From: an uncultured Rhodospirillaceae bacterium
GTDB taxonomy: Bacteria > Pseudomonadota > Alphaproteobacteria > RF32 > CAG-239
Assembly: GCA_900320035.1 (NCBI GenBank)
Contig: ONQU01000028.1
Span: 1 to 6,725, forward strand
DNA: 6,725 nucleotides
Reading direction: 5' to 3'
Shown: positions 1 to 6,700 of the stretch, piece by piece
How positions within the stretch are numbered: position 1 is the first letter of the stretch
Layout: each line of letters opens with the position of its first letter
The notes under the pieces: generated by a model
Told to the model about the DNA's origin: nothing
Seen by the model: the letters and a program-made list of their open reading frames with translations, nothing else
The model's database searches: none
Program-made: the position numbers and the translations under genes

Positions 1-2736
1 GCGACCGATACGGCCACGCAGTTGGTAAAGTTGTGCCAAGCCGAACATATCGGCACGATGAATAATCATGGTGTTAACGCGCGGCATATCAATACCAGAT
101 TCGATGATGGTGGTCGAAAGTAATACATCATATTTACCATCGGCAAAATCTCCGACAATCTCTTCCAATTGCGTCGCCGCCATTTGTCCGTGTGCCACCG
201 CCACTTTAATATCCGGAACCAATTCGCGCAAAATTTTTGCGACATCAGCAATATCGGCTACCCGCGGACAAACAAAAAACGTTTGACCACCGCGGAATTT
301 TTCACGATAAATAGCTTCTTTAATCATCACCCGATCAAACGGCATCACAAAGGTACGTGCCGCCAAGCGGTCAACCGGCGGTGTAGCAATAATACTTAAT
401 TGTTTAACCCCTGTTAATGAAAGTTCCAGCGTGCGGGGTATCGGCGTTGCGCTCAAAGTCAGCACATGCACATCAGATTTCAAGGCTTTTAAGCGTTCTT
501 TATGTGCCACACCGAAATGCTGTTCTTCATCAATAATCAATAATCCTAAATTAGCAAATTCAACATCTTTGGCCAAAAGCGCATGCGTTCCGATAACAAT
601 ATCAACCGAGCCATCAGCCATACCTTCTTTGGTTTGGCGTATTTCTTTAGCAGTCGATAGCCGAGATAACATCCGCACTTTCAGCGGAAAACCCATCATA
701 CGCTCATAAAAGTTAAGATAATGTTGCCTTGCTAACAATGTTGTCGGCACAATCAAAGCTACCTGTGCCCCACTCATTGCCACGGTAAAAGCAGCCCGCA
801 GCGCCACTTCGGTTTTACCAAATCCCACATCACCACATACCAAACGGTCCATCGGTTCACCGGCGCTTAAATCTTGCAGAACGTCTTGAATAGCATGCAT
901 CTGATCTTCAGTTTCATTGAAAGGAAAACGCGCACAAAATTCGTCATATGTCCCGCTCGGCATAATGTAGCTTTCTGCCGATTTTAAATGGCGTTCCGCA
1001 GCTACGCGAATCAATTTTTCAGCAATATCTTTAATTTTTGCCTTAGCTTTGGCTTTTTTGGCCTGCCAAGCCTGTCCGCCTAAAACATCAAGCAAAACAT
1101 TGGCATCATCAGAACCATAGCGTGAAATAACATCAATATTTTCCACCGGTACAAACAGTTTATCATCGTGGGCATACAAAAGTTTAACGCAATCGTGCGG
1201 CGCTCCACCGGCCATAATATTTTCCAACCCCATGAAACGTCCGATACCGTGTTCAATATGTACGACCAATTCTCCTACGGCTAAGGCAGATACATCGGCT
1301 ATAAAATCTTTAGCGGTAACTTTGCGTGCCTTACGATGTTGGCGTTCACCCAATATATCTTGTTCGGTAACAATACAAAATTGTTTATCGCGAAAACCAT
1401 GTGCCAAATCAGCTAACACCAAAGCAATTTTCTTCTGTGTTGCGACGTTGAGGGCTGCTTGCCAGTTGTCAACCGAAATCGTATTTTGAATATCATATTC
1501 ATTCAGCATATTTTGCAATCTTTCGCGCGAACCTTGGCTATAACAACAAATAATGCGTTTTAATTTAGCATTTTCATGCAAATAATCATTTAATTCAGCA
1601 AAAACTGCTGCCGTATTAATGTGTTTGGCATGGGTAAAATCACGACCGGGAATTGCATGCGTATCATAAACATTATCACTGGTTGGCAAAGTTAAAGCTG
1701 TTAGATAAGATGCTTCACGTTGCGCCAGTTTTTCGCTAATTTGTGCTTCTTGCAAATACAATTTCTCCGGTGGTAACGGACGATAAATTTCATCATCAAC
1801 TGCTTTTTTATTCAGGTTCAAGGCTTCCAAACGTGCCTGATAATAATCGCGTACACCCTCAATTTTAGCCTTCAGTGCTTCCTCAACATTTTTGCCAACT
1901 ACCACTAAAGCGCGCGGCATATAGTCGAAAAGTGTCGGTAGAGATTCATCATAAAACAGCGGTAGCCAATTTTCCATGCCAATATATTTACGATGTTGCG
2001 AAATTGCTTCATACATTTCATCTTTCATGCCACCGGCACCAAACAGTTCACGATAGTTTTCGCGAAAACAACGTATGGTATCGGCATCTAAAACTACTTC
2101 ACCGGCAACTTGAAAGGTGTAATTGGTAATTTCGCCGCTGGTACGTTGTGAAACCGCGTCAAACAGGCGAATTCGTTCAATTTCATCATCAAACAAATCG
2201 ATGCGCAACGGACTTTCCGCTCCACTCGGAAAAATATCGATAATATCACCGCGCACCGCATATTCTCCGGCTTCCATCACTTGTTCAACACGTGTATAAC
2301 CATTAATGGCCAAATAATGCAAAAATTGCTCAAAATTAAAGGTATCGCCGACTTTAAGAGTTTTTTGCGCGTGGCGAAATATCTTGGCCGGTGCTAATTT
2401 TTGTAAAACTGCACCGATACTGGTGACAACCACAAAGGGCTTGGTCTGATCAGCAAACACAATCTGTGCTAATGTTTCAATACGTTTAGCCACAATGGCG
2501 CTATTTGGCGAAACACGATCATAAGGTACGGTATCCCACGCCGGAAATTCCCAAACCGGCAACGTTGGGGCAATATGGCGCAACATGGCTGCTGTTTGTG
2601 CCAAACTTATTCCATCGCTGGCAATATATAAAATCGGTTGCTCAGCCGCTGCTATTTGTTGTAAAACAAATGCCTCATAACCGTCACAAACATTTGTCAG
2701 CGTCATATTTTTCCACTGTGGTATATCTTTTTGCAT
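1..2736 (-). CDS. mfd: Transcription-repair coupling factor Mfd, N-terminal 912 codons (3' end cut by window edge)
   Basis: Mfd is a cytoplasmic ATP-driven DNA translocase that pushes stalled RNA polymerase off damaged template and recruits UvrA for nucleotide excision repair. Reading the minus strand gives one uninterrupted frame. Seen in order: a UvrB-like N-terminal module with WDTVPYDR (67-74) and [10 protein letters not shown] (around 161-170); the RNA-polymerase interacting domain, opened by [12 protein letters not shown] (493-504); then the RecA-like motor with Walker A GDVGFGKT (635-642), DEEQHFG (736-742, the DExx box), SATPIPRT (762-769), [12 protein letters not shown] (from 874) and motif VI ending LRGRIGR at 906-912. 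The family is usually about 1,150 aa, so roughly 240 residues are missing here: the end of the motor, the TRG region and the C-terminal UvrA-masking domain. The start at 2736 is preceded by a weak AAGAAAG; a second in-frame ATG lies 10 codons in (2706) and cannot be excluded. Divergent from recG. Identity is very secure; the exact start is moderately secure. Confidence 0.97.
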   Translation of the reverse strand, partial: MQKDIPQWKNMTLTNVCDGYEAFVLQQIAAAEQPILYIASDGISLAQTAAMLRHIAPTLPVWEFPAWDTVPYDRVSPNSAIVAKRIETLAQIVFADQTKPFVVVTSIGAVLQKLAPAKIFRHAQKTLKVGDTFNFEQFLHYLAINGYTRVEQVMEAGEYAVRGDIIDIFPSGAESPLRIDLFDDEIERIRLFDAVSQRTSGEITNYTFQVAGEVVLDADTIRCFRENYRELFGAGGMKDEMYEAISQHRKYIGMENWLPLFYDESLPTLFDYMPRALVVVGKNVEEALKAKIEGVRDYYQARLEALNLNKKAVDDEIYRPLPPEKLYLQEAQISEKLAQREASYLTALTLPTSDNVYDTHAIPGRDFTHAKHINTAAVFAELNDYLHENAKLKRIICCYSQGSRERLQNMLNEYDIQNTISVDNWQAALNVATQKKIALVLADLAHGFRDKQFCIVTEQDILGERQHRKARKVTAKDFIADVSALAVGELVVHIEHGIGRFMGLENIMAGGAPHDCVKLLYAHDDKLFVPVENIDVISRYGSDDANVLLDVLGGQAWQAKKAKAKAKIKDIAEKLIRVAAERHLKSAESYIMPSGTYDEFCARFPFNETEDQMHAIQDVLQDLSAGEPMDRLVCGDVGFGKTEVALRAAFTVAMSGAQVALIVPTTLLARQHYLNFYERMMGFPLKVRMLSRLSTAKEIRQTKEGMADGSVDIVIGTHALLAKDVEFANLGLLIIDEEQHFGVAHKERLKALKSDVHVLTLSATPIPRTLELSLTGVKQLSIIATPPVDRLAARTFVMPFDRVMIKEAIYREKFRGGQTFFVCPRVADIADVAKILRELVPDIKVAVAHGQMAATQLEEIVGDFADGKYDVLLSTTIIESGIDMPRVNTMIIHRADMFGLAQLYQLRGRIGR

Positions 2737-2752
2737 AAATTGTGCTTTCTTA

Positions 2753-2781
2753 TTTACAAACTTACTGACAATATATACAAT
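2753..2781 (+). promoter_or_regulatory. Putative sigma-70-type promoter for recG
   Basis: TTTACA (2753-2758) and TACAAT (2776-2781) are separated by exactly 17 bases, each one mismatch from the TTGACA/TATAAT consensus. The predicted start near 2788 leaves a leader of about 33 bases before the recG ATG at 2821. It is the best plus-strand promoter match in the 84-bp intergenic region. The long open frame reaching back to 2731 would span this promoter, which supports the downstream ATG as the true start. Confidence 0.5.
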
Positions 2782-2800
2782 ATCACAAAGTTCGCAACAA
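2772..2800 (-). promoter_or_regulatory. Putative sigma-70-type promoter for mfd
   Basis: On the minus strand, TTGTTG (2795-2800) is followed after exactly 17 bases by TATATA (2772-2777), a reasonable -35/-10 pair. Transcription would start near 2765, about 30 bases before the mfd ATG. The -10 shares bases 2776-2777 with the -10 of the opposing recG promoter, so one polymerase would exclude the other. This is a consensus match by eye in AT-rich DNA. Confidence 0.45.
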
Positions 2801-2820
2801 CAATTAAAGACAAATTAACA

Positions 2821-4902
2821 ATGCGCCCGAGTATTTTATATCCTTTATTTTGTTCTATTGACGCTTTAAATGGTGTCGGGCAACGCTATATGAAGTTGGT
2901 TGGCGGTTTGTGCGGTGCTAAAGTTTTAGATTTGTTATGGCACTTGCCGTCTAATATCATCGATCGCCGTTGTCGTATTCCGCTCTGTCAGGTGCAAAAC
3001 GGACAATTATGGACCGGTAAGGTGCGGGTGGTTGAACATACACCGCCGAAAACAAAAAAACATCCTTATCGAATTGTGGTAGAAGATGCAACCGAACAGC
3101 TTATTTTGACTTTTTTCAAAACTTTTGGCGACAGTTTAACAAAGCAATTTCCGGTCGGTGAGGAACGGTTGATCAGCGGTAAAATAGAGATTTTTAACGG
3201 TATGTTGCAAATGGCGCATCCGGAATATGTGGTTAATGCCGCTACACCGGAGCAAATGCCGCAAGTTGAAACGGTATATCCGTTGACTGCCGGCGTTACC
3301 AATAAAATGCTTAATAAATTGATGAAGCAGGCCTTAAATAATGTACCGCAGTTGCCGGAATGGCTCGACGAACATTTGCTAAAAGTTCATCAATGGCCGG
3401 ATTTTCGCACTGCTTTATGGCAAGCTCATCATCCGCAAAATCTTGACGATTTACAGCCGTCATCTTTGCCGCGTCGCCGCTTGGCTTATGATGAATTGCT
3501 CGCTAATCAATTATCTTTGGCGATTGTGCGCGGTCGCTTAAAAAAACAACAAGGCCGAGTGTTGCAAGGGAGCGGTGTATTAAAACAAAAATTGCTGAAT
3601 ATATTACCGTTTAGCTTAACCAATGCGCAAAAACGTGTGGTGGCGGAAATTGAAAGTGATATGTTTGCACCGTATAAAATGTCGCGGCTCTTGCAAGGTG
3701 ATGTCGGGAGCGGTAAAACCATCGTGGCCTTGTTGACGATGCTTAATGCCGTAGAATGCGGTGCTCAAGCAGCGATTATGGCTCCAACCGAAATTTTGGC
3801 GCAACAGCATGCTGCCGCAATGGAAGAATTGTGTGAAAAAATCGGCGTAAAAACAGCTTTGTTAACCAGTAATATTAAAGGCAAAAAGCGCCAACAGTTG
3901 CTTGCAGATTTGCAAAGTGGTGAAATTGATATCTTAATCGGTACCCACGCTTTGTTTACCGAAGATGTTTGTTTTCAGGATTTAGCTTACGTTATTATCG
4001 ACGAACAACACCGATTTGGCGTTAGGCAAAGGCTTAATATTTCGCAGAAAGGAAAAAACTGCGATGTTTTGGTGATGACTGCAACACCTATTCCGCGAAC
4101 TTTGGTTTTAACCCAATATGGTGACATGGAATATTCTAAAATTGACGAACTGCCGGCCGGTCGGCAACCGGTGACCACGACCGTTATGCCGCTAAACAAA
4201 ATTCATGCCGTGGTTGACGCTTTGCAACGTAAATTAAGCGATGGCACACAAGCCTATTGGGTCTGCCCATTGGTAGAAGAATCAGAAAAAATCGATTTAT
4301 CTGCGGCCACCGAACGCTATGAAAGTTTACGCGAAATACTTGGTGAAAAGGTCGGTTTAGTGCATGGTAAAATGAAAGAGGCGGAAAAAAATGCCGTAAT
4401 GGACGATTTTAAAGCCGGTAAAATTAAACTTTTGGTTGCCACTACGGTTATTGAAGTCGGTGTTAATGTGCCGGCAGCCACCATTATGGTAGTGGAACAC
4501 GCTGAACGTTTCGGTTTAGCACAATTGCACCAGTTGCGTGGTCGTATTAAACGCGGTTCTGCTGCTTCCAGTTGCATTTTGATGTATGGTTTTCCGTTGA
4601 GTGAAATTTCACGCGCGCGCCTTAATATTATGAAGCAAACTGAAGATGGCTTTCTAATTGCTGAGGAAGATTTACGTTTGCGCGGTGGCGGTGAAATTTT
4701 GGGTACACGCCAATCCGGATTTAATAATTTTCATTTAGCCGATATGAGTATGCATACCGATTTATTGCTCACCGCAACCAAGGATGCGGCGCTAATTCTG
4801 CAACAAGATCCCAACTTAGCTTCACCGCGCGGTCAAGCCTTACGCACACTGCTTTACTTATTTGAACGTGATGAAATGATTCGCACTTACAAAGCCGGCT
4901 AA
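2821..4902 (+). CDS. recG: ATP-dependent DNA helicase RecG (693 aa), with atypical motif VI
   Basis: RecG is a cytoplasmic superfamily 2 helicase that reverses stalled forks and processes Holliday junctions, D-loops and R-loops. Seen in order: an N-terminal helical segment with GVG (18-20) and LWHLPSNIIDRR (39-50); an OB-fold wedge at roughly 60-150; Walker A GDVGSGKT (293-300); DEQHRFG (394-400); TATPIPRT (420-427); motif V ATTVIEVGVNVP; motif VI QLRGRIKRG (571-579); and the TRG region with GGGEILGTRQSG (622-633). Length matches the family (about 690-700 aa). The frame is open back to 2731, but I chose 2821 because MRPSILYPLF matches alphaproteobacterial RecG N-termini and the upstream 30 codons overlap the mfd start and the likely promoter. 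The ribosome binding site is weak (AAAGA about 10 bases upstream). Oddity: lysine 577 replaces the second glycine of the usual GRxGR motif. Divergent from mfd; 107 bp separate it from the next gene. Confidence 0.97.
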   Translation: MRPSILYPLFCSIDALNGVGQRYMKLVGGLCGAKVLDLLWHLPSNIIDRRCRIPLCQVQNGQLWTGKVRVVEHTPPKTKKHPYRIVVEDATEQLILTFFKTFGDSLTKQFPVGEERLISGKIEIFNGMLQMAHPEYVVNAATPEQMPQVETVYPLTAGVTNKMLNKLMKQALNNVPQLPEWLDEHLLKVHQWPDFRTALWQAHHPQNLDDLQPSSLPRRRLAYDELLANQLSLAIVRGRLKKQQGRVLQGSGVLKQKLLNILPFSLTNAQKRVVAEIESDMFAPYKMSRLLQGDVGSGKTIVALLTMLNAVECGAQAAIMAPTEILAQQHAAAMEELCEKIGVKTALLTSNIKGKKRQQLLADLQSGEIDILIGTHALFTEDVCFQDLAYVIIDEQHRFGVRQRLNISQKGKNCDVLVMTATPIPRTLVLTQYGDMEYSKIDELPAGRQPVTTTVMPLNKIHAVVDALQRKLSDGTQAYWVCPLVEESEKIDLSAATERYESLREILGEKVGLVHGKMKEAEKNAVMDDFKAGKIKLLVATTVIEVGVNVPAATIMVVEHAERFGLAQLHQLRGRIKRGSAASSCILMYGFPLSEISRARLNIMKQTEDGFLIAEEDLRLRGGGEILGTRQSGFNNFHLADMSMHTDLLLTATKDAALILQQDPNLASPRGQALRTLLYLFERDEMIRTYKAG

Positions 4903-4945
4903 TTTATATTCTAATGATTTTTTACATACCTAAAGGATTGTATTC

Positions 4946-4980
4946 TTAAAACCGGTGCAGAGGTTTAATTTTTCTGCTTT
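4946..4980 (+). terminator. Weak candidate terminator after recG
   Basis: AAACC (4949-4953) can pair with GGTTT (4962-4966) across an 8-base loop; two further A-T pairs form if A4948 is bulged. T-rich sequence follows (T runs at 4969-4973 and after 4978). A competing pairing is GCAGA (4957-4961) with TCTGC (4973-4977). Neither stem is strong, so recG transcripts may partly read into the rhodanese gene. The right arm shares GCAGAGGTT with the much better terminator at 6563-6597. Confidence 0.25.
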
Positions 4981-5009
4981 TTGCTTATTTATAAGATAAG
5001 GAGAAAAAA

Positions 5010-5321
5010 ATGCGTTTTATCAGACCAATCAGTTTGCAAGCAAGTTCAATTATTTTAGATGTGCGTTCGCTTGAGGAATACCAAGCCGAGGAGTTGAAAC
5101 TGCCGCATTTTCATAAAACTTTGCATGATTTGGATCCGTTGGAATTTATCAGAGAGAATAATGTTGATAAGGATAAAACCATCAATATTATATGTGCTTC
5201 GGGTGCTCGAGCCTCGCAAGCGGCGGAAATGTTTGAACGCGCCGGTTTTAATAATGTAGCGGTGGTTATCGGCGGTCTGGTGGAAGCAGAATACGAAGGT
5301 GTGGAAATTGTAAGACACTAA
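5010..5321 (+). CDS. Single-domain rhodanese-like protein (103 aa)
   Basis: Rhodanese domains carry sulfur as a cysteine persulfide and pass it to acceptors such as cyanide, thiols or sulfur-relay proteins; the partner here is unknown. Seen: the opening strand ILDVRSLEEY (15-24), which is the family's (I/V)DVRxxxEY signature; the active-site loop CASGAR with catalytic Cys62 and Arg67; and the closing strand VVIGGLVEA (85-93). No signal peptide or membrane segment is present, so it should be cytoplasmic. Length is normal for a stand-alone rhodanese, but relatives of the YgaP type carry a C-terminal two-helix membrane tail that is absent here. The start is fixed by AAGGAG at 4998-5003 with a 6-base gap. 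The substitution of a positively charged or glycine-rich loop is not seen, so I cannot separate thiosulfate sulfurtransferase from other roles. It lies 107 bp after recG on the same strand; its stop is almost touching a recombinase relic in the opposite orientation. Confidence 0.88.
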   Translation: MRFIRPISLQASSIILDVRSLEEYQAEELKLPHFHKTLHDLDPLEFIRENNVDKDKTINIICASGARASQAAEMFERAGFNNVAVVIGGLVEAEYEGVEIVRH

Positions 5322-5329
5322 TGCAGTTA

Positions 5330-5515
5330 CTAAACTTTCAACTTGATATTTGAGTGTAATTTATCAGTTTCATTTGCTACAGAGATGCTCAATATGAGAG
5401 ATAAGAAATGCTTAGCACCATCACTTCTATCCACCATACCAAAATAATTGTCTACACGATACCTGAAATAATAGGTATGATTTCTGCGTTCTAAATGGTT
5501 ACATTTTAAAGCCAT
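5330..5515 (-). pseudogene. Integrase (tyrosine recombinase) N-terminal relic, 61 codons
   Basis: The frame reads MALKCNHLERRNHTYYFRYRV and continues to a TAG at 5330-5332. The start (a short basic stretch, then xYYFRxRV) is what I recognise from the N-terminal DUF6538-type domain of proteobacterial phage and island integrases, where a proline normally follows RV; here it is Asp. Full-length relatives are about 350-400 aa with a core-binding domain and a catalytic R...HxxR...Y region; none of that is present, and the frame ends 9 bp from the rhodanese stop. I therefore call a decayed fragment of a once mobile element. The recombinase match is by memory of the family pattern over about 20 residues, so the alternative of a chance or unrelated small ORF is real. 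No good ribosome binding site is visible. Confidence 0.5.
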
Positions 5516-5539
5516 TGTATCACACCCATGTGTCTCACC
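5516..5539. repeat. Pair of 11-bp imperfect direct repeats upstream of the integrase relic
   Basis: TGTATCACACC (5516-5526) and TGTGTCTCACC (5529-5539) match at 9 of 11 positions with a 13-bp period. They sit directly upstream of the relic's ATG, on its promoter side. A related ATGGGTGAT in inverted sense is at about 5569-5577. They could be a binding site for a recombinase or repressor, or part of an old attachment region; the function is not known. Confidence 0.4.
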
Positions 5540-5585
5540 TATGTTGTTTTACCTAAAAAGCGCTATTTATGGGTGATTTAAACAC

Positions 5586-5612
5586 AAAAAATCCCTAAAA
5601 AATCAGGGATTT
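5586..5612 (-). terminator. Intrinsic terminator of the methyltransferase gene
   Basis: AAATCCCT (5589-5596) pairs perfectly with AGGGATTT (5605-5612) around an 8-base loop. Read on the minus strand the stem is followed by a run of six T (plus-strand A at 5586-5591, overlapping the stem foot). It lies about 50 bp after the methyltransferase stop, in the correct orientation. Between gene and terminator a second small hairpin, AGCTTG/CGAGCT (5635-5640 and 5648-5653, one wobble pair), has no T tract. Upstream plus-strand sequence is not T-rich, so it should act mainly on the minus strand. Confidence 0.8.
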
Positions 5613-5660
5613 ATCAAATTTATTGGCCGGAGTGAGCTTGCGGTTTTCGAGCTAAATAGA

Positions 5661-6452
5661 CTACTTTTTCTTACAAATATATAACAAATGCGCACTATAT
5701 CCTTGTTGATCAATACGCTCACAAGTTAGAAAATGCCATTTTACAAAAGCATCATAATCTTTTTTAGATAGTTGTTCCACCCATTCTCTCATAGCATATG
5801 CTATACCATCAGTGGCCACATTAGTAATATATTTTGTATTTGTTTTATCAAATAGCTTCTTAAAATCTTCAATATGAAAAGCATTAAATATTTCTTCAGG
5901 TGCATCCTTAAAACGTCCGACATTATCCATTAACTCGTCTAAACGAGAAACCGCTTGGTGCCGTAAACCATAACCAGTCATTAACGAAGCACAAGGAAGA
6001 TATGCAAACATACATATTGCTCCTCTTTTAGCAACACGTAAAGTTTCACTTACTGCTTTATTTTTATCTTTTTTGTTAAATAAATGATACATAGGCCCCA
6101 AATTTAAAACCATATCAAAAGTTTTATCCTCAAACATGCTCAAATCCAAAGCATCGCCCACCATACAATTAAAATTCTTTAATCTTTTGCTTTTAGATTT
6201 CATTACTTCAACATTTTTAGGAGTAAGGTCAACAGCAGTAACATCATACCCCATCTTAGCTAAAGTAATAGAATAACGTCCGGTTGCTGCACCAATTTCC
6301 AATATTTTAGCACCGGGTTTTAGGAATTTTTGAATATAACGCATAGTGGTCAGATATTCTAAATTGTGTCCTCTATCGCTAACCAAACGAGTATCTTCAT
6401 CATATTCTGTATATTTATTGATAATGATGTCTTTATGTTTATTTACAGTCAT
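5661..6452 (-). CDS. Class I SAM-dependent methyltransferase, substrate unknown (263 aa)
   Basis: The protein should transfer a methyl group from S-adenosylmethionine to an unidentified, probably small-molecule, acceptor in the cytoplasm. Seen: an N-terminal helix region with YTEYDEDTRLVSDRGHNLEY (14-33); SAM-binding motif I ILEIGAATGRYS (50-61); the acidic residue ending strand 2, Asp75 in TAVDLTP; the adenine-contacting GDALDL (99-104); and FDMVLNLGPMYHLF (112-125), which takes the place of motif IV. The C-terminus HLLYICKKK is a typical family ending. Length is normal. The frame opens earlier, at 6506, but TAGGAG at 6460-6465 with a 7-base gap fixes the start at 6452, and the longer form would run through the promoter. 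Codon use is more AT-rich than mfd/recG. From memory the YDEDxRLxSDRxxxxE and GPLYHL pattern is abundant in Clostridia and other Firmicutes, suggesting transfer. It is monocistronic, with its own promoter and terminator; no neighbour hints at the substrate. Confidence 0.85.
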   Translation of the reverse strand: MTVNKHKDIIINKYTEYDEDTRLVSDRGHNLEYLTTMRYIQKFLKPGAKILEIGAATGRYSITLAKMGYDVTAVDLTPKNVEVMKSKSKRLKNFNCMVGDALDLSMFEDKTFDMVLNLGPMYHLFNKKDKNKAVSETLRVAKRGAICMFAYLPCASLMTGYGLRHQAVSRLDELMDNVGRFKDAPEEIFNAFHIEDFKKLFDKTNTKYITNVATDGIAYAMREWVEQLSKKDYDAFVKWHFLTCERIDQQGYSAHLLYICKKK

Positions 6453-6459
6453 TATATAT

Positions 6460-6465
6460 CTCCTA
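6460..6465 (-). promoter_or_regulatory. Strong ribosome binding site that sets the methyltransferase start
   Basis: On the minus strand TAGGAG is followed by ATATATA and then the ATG at 6452. No comparable site precedes the alternative ATG at 6506. It is one of the two clear Shine-Dalgarno sequences in the window; the other precedes the rhodanese gene. Confidence 0.8.
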
Positions 6466-6482
6466 GTAATAATCGAGTTCCA

Positions 6483-6514
6483 ATTATAAAAACATAGATT
6501 ATTCATAAATTCAA
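6483..6514 (-). promoter_or_regulatory. Likely promoter of the methyltransferase gene
   Basis: A perfect minus-strand TATAAT lies at 6483-6488, giving a transcript start near 6476 and a leader of about 24 bases that includes the ribosome binding site. The best -35 match, TTGAAT at 6509-6514, is 20 bases away, longer than the ideal 17; at 17 bases only AATTTA is present. The promoter may therefore be weak or helped by an activator. Confidence 0.5.
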
Positions 6515-6541
6515 CTTATTTTATTACTAATTTAACCTTTC

Positions 6542-6553
6542 ACATAGCTATGT
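6542..6553. repeat. 12-bp perfect palindrome ACATAGCTATGT
   Basis: The twelve bases are fully self-complementary with no spacer; flanking bases (C on both sides) break the symmetry. It lies about 30 bp upstream of the -35 region of the methyltransferase promoter, where a dimeric activator or repressor could bind. No regulator gene is nearby, so a role as operator is only a possibility. Confidence 0.35.
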
Positions 6554-6562
6554 CAGAAGTTC

Positions 6563-6597
6563 AACCTTTGCAAAAATTCGCAGAGGTTCTTTTTTCT
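6563..6597 (+). terminator. Strong plus-strand intrinsic terminator without an adjacent plus-strand gene
   Basis: AACCTTTGC (6563-6571) pairs with GCAGAGGTT (6580-6588) over nine positions (one T-G wobble) around an 8-base loop, followed by CTTTTTTCT with six T at 6590-6595. The T tract is on the plus-strand side only. The nearest plus-strand gene upstream is the rhodanese, ending 1.2 kb away, with the minus-strand relic and methyltransferase in between. It may be the displaced terminator of the rhodanese transcript, or end an unrecognised RNA. Confidence 0.7.
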
Positions 6598-6639
6598 ACT
6601 CAAAAAGGCTAAAATTAGCTAAGTTATTGAAAAATATAG

Positions 6640-6700
6640 AAGTGAGTTCGAAGATGTTGTAAAACTAGCCTTCAAAATATATTCATCTTCGAACCAACTT
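6640..6700. repeat. Inverted repeat: 11-bp perfect arms, 15/17 when extended
   Basis: GTTCGAAGATG (6646-6656) is the exact reverse complement of CATCTTCGAAC (6684-6694), with a 27-base AT-rich spacer. After a 2-base mismatch, AAGT (6640-6643) pairs with ACTT (6697-6700). Nearby, AAGGCTA (6605-6611) is complementary to TAGCCTT (6666-6672), an alternative pairing that would compete. No T tract follows on either strand. It could be a transcript hairpin, a recombinase or regulator site, or the remains of a small inverted-repeat element; no gene in the window uses it. Confidence 0.6.

Noticed and set aside
1..2736. Several short plus-strand open frames opposite mfd
   Set aside because: They lie wholly within the continuous, motif-complete Mfd frame and show no ribosome binding sites or recognisable domains.
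2731..2820. Thirty extra N-terminal codons on RecG from an upstream ATG
   Set aside because: They overlap the mfd start and the likely recG promoter, are low-complexity, and the family N-terminus begins at MRPSILYPLF (2821).
5516..5577. CRISPR-like array from the GGTG repeats
   Set aside because: Only two imperfect 11-bp units with a 2-bp gap; no regular spacers and no cas genes.
5622..5655. Possible antisense tRNA 3' end (TTGGCCGGAG followed by TTTTCGAGCT) as an attachment-site remnant
   Set aside because: The stem that forms has a loop unlike the conserved T-loop, and no cloverleaf can be drawn in the adjoining sequence, which codes for the methyltransferase C-terminus.
6453..6506. Eighteen extra N-terminal codons on the methyltransferase
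   Set aside because: This stretch contains the TATAAT promoter and the TAGGAG ribosome binding site that serve the ATG at 6452.
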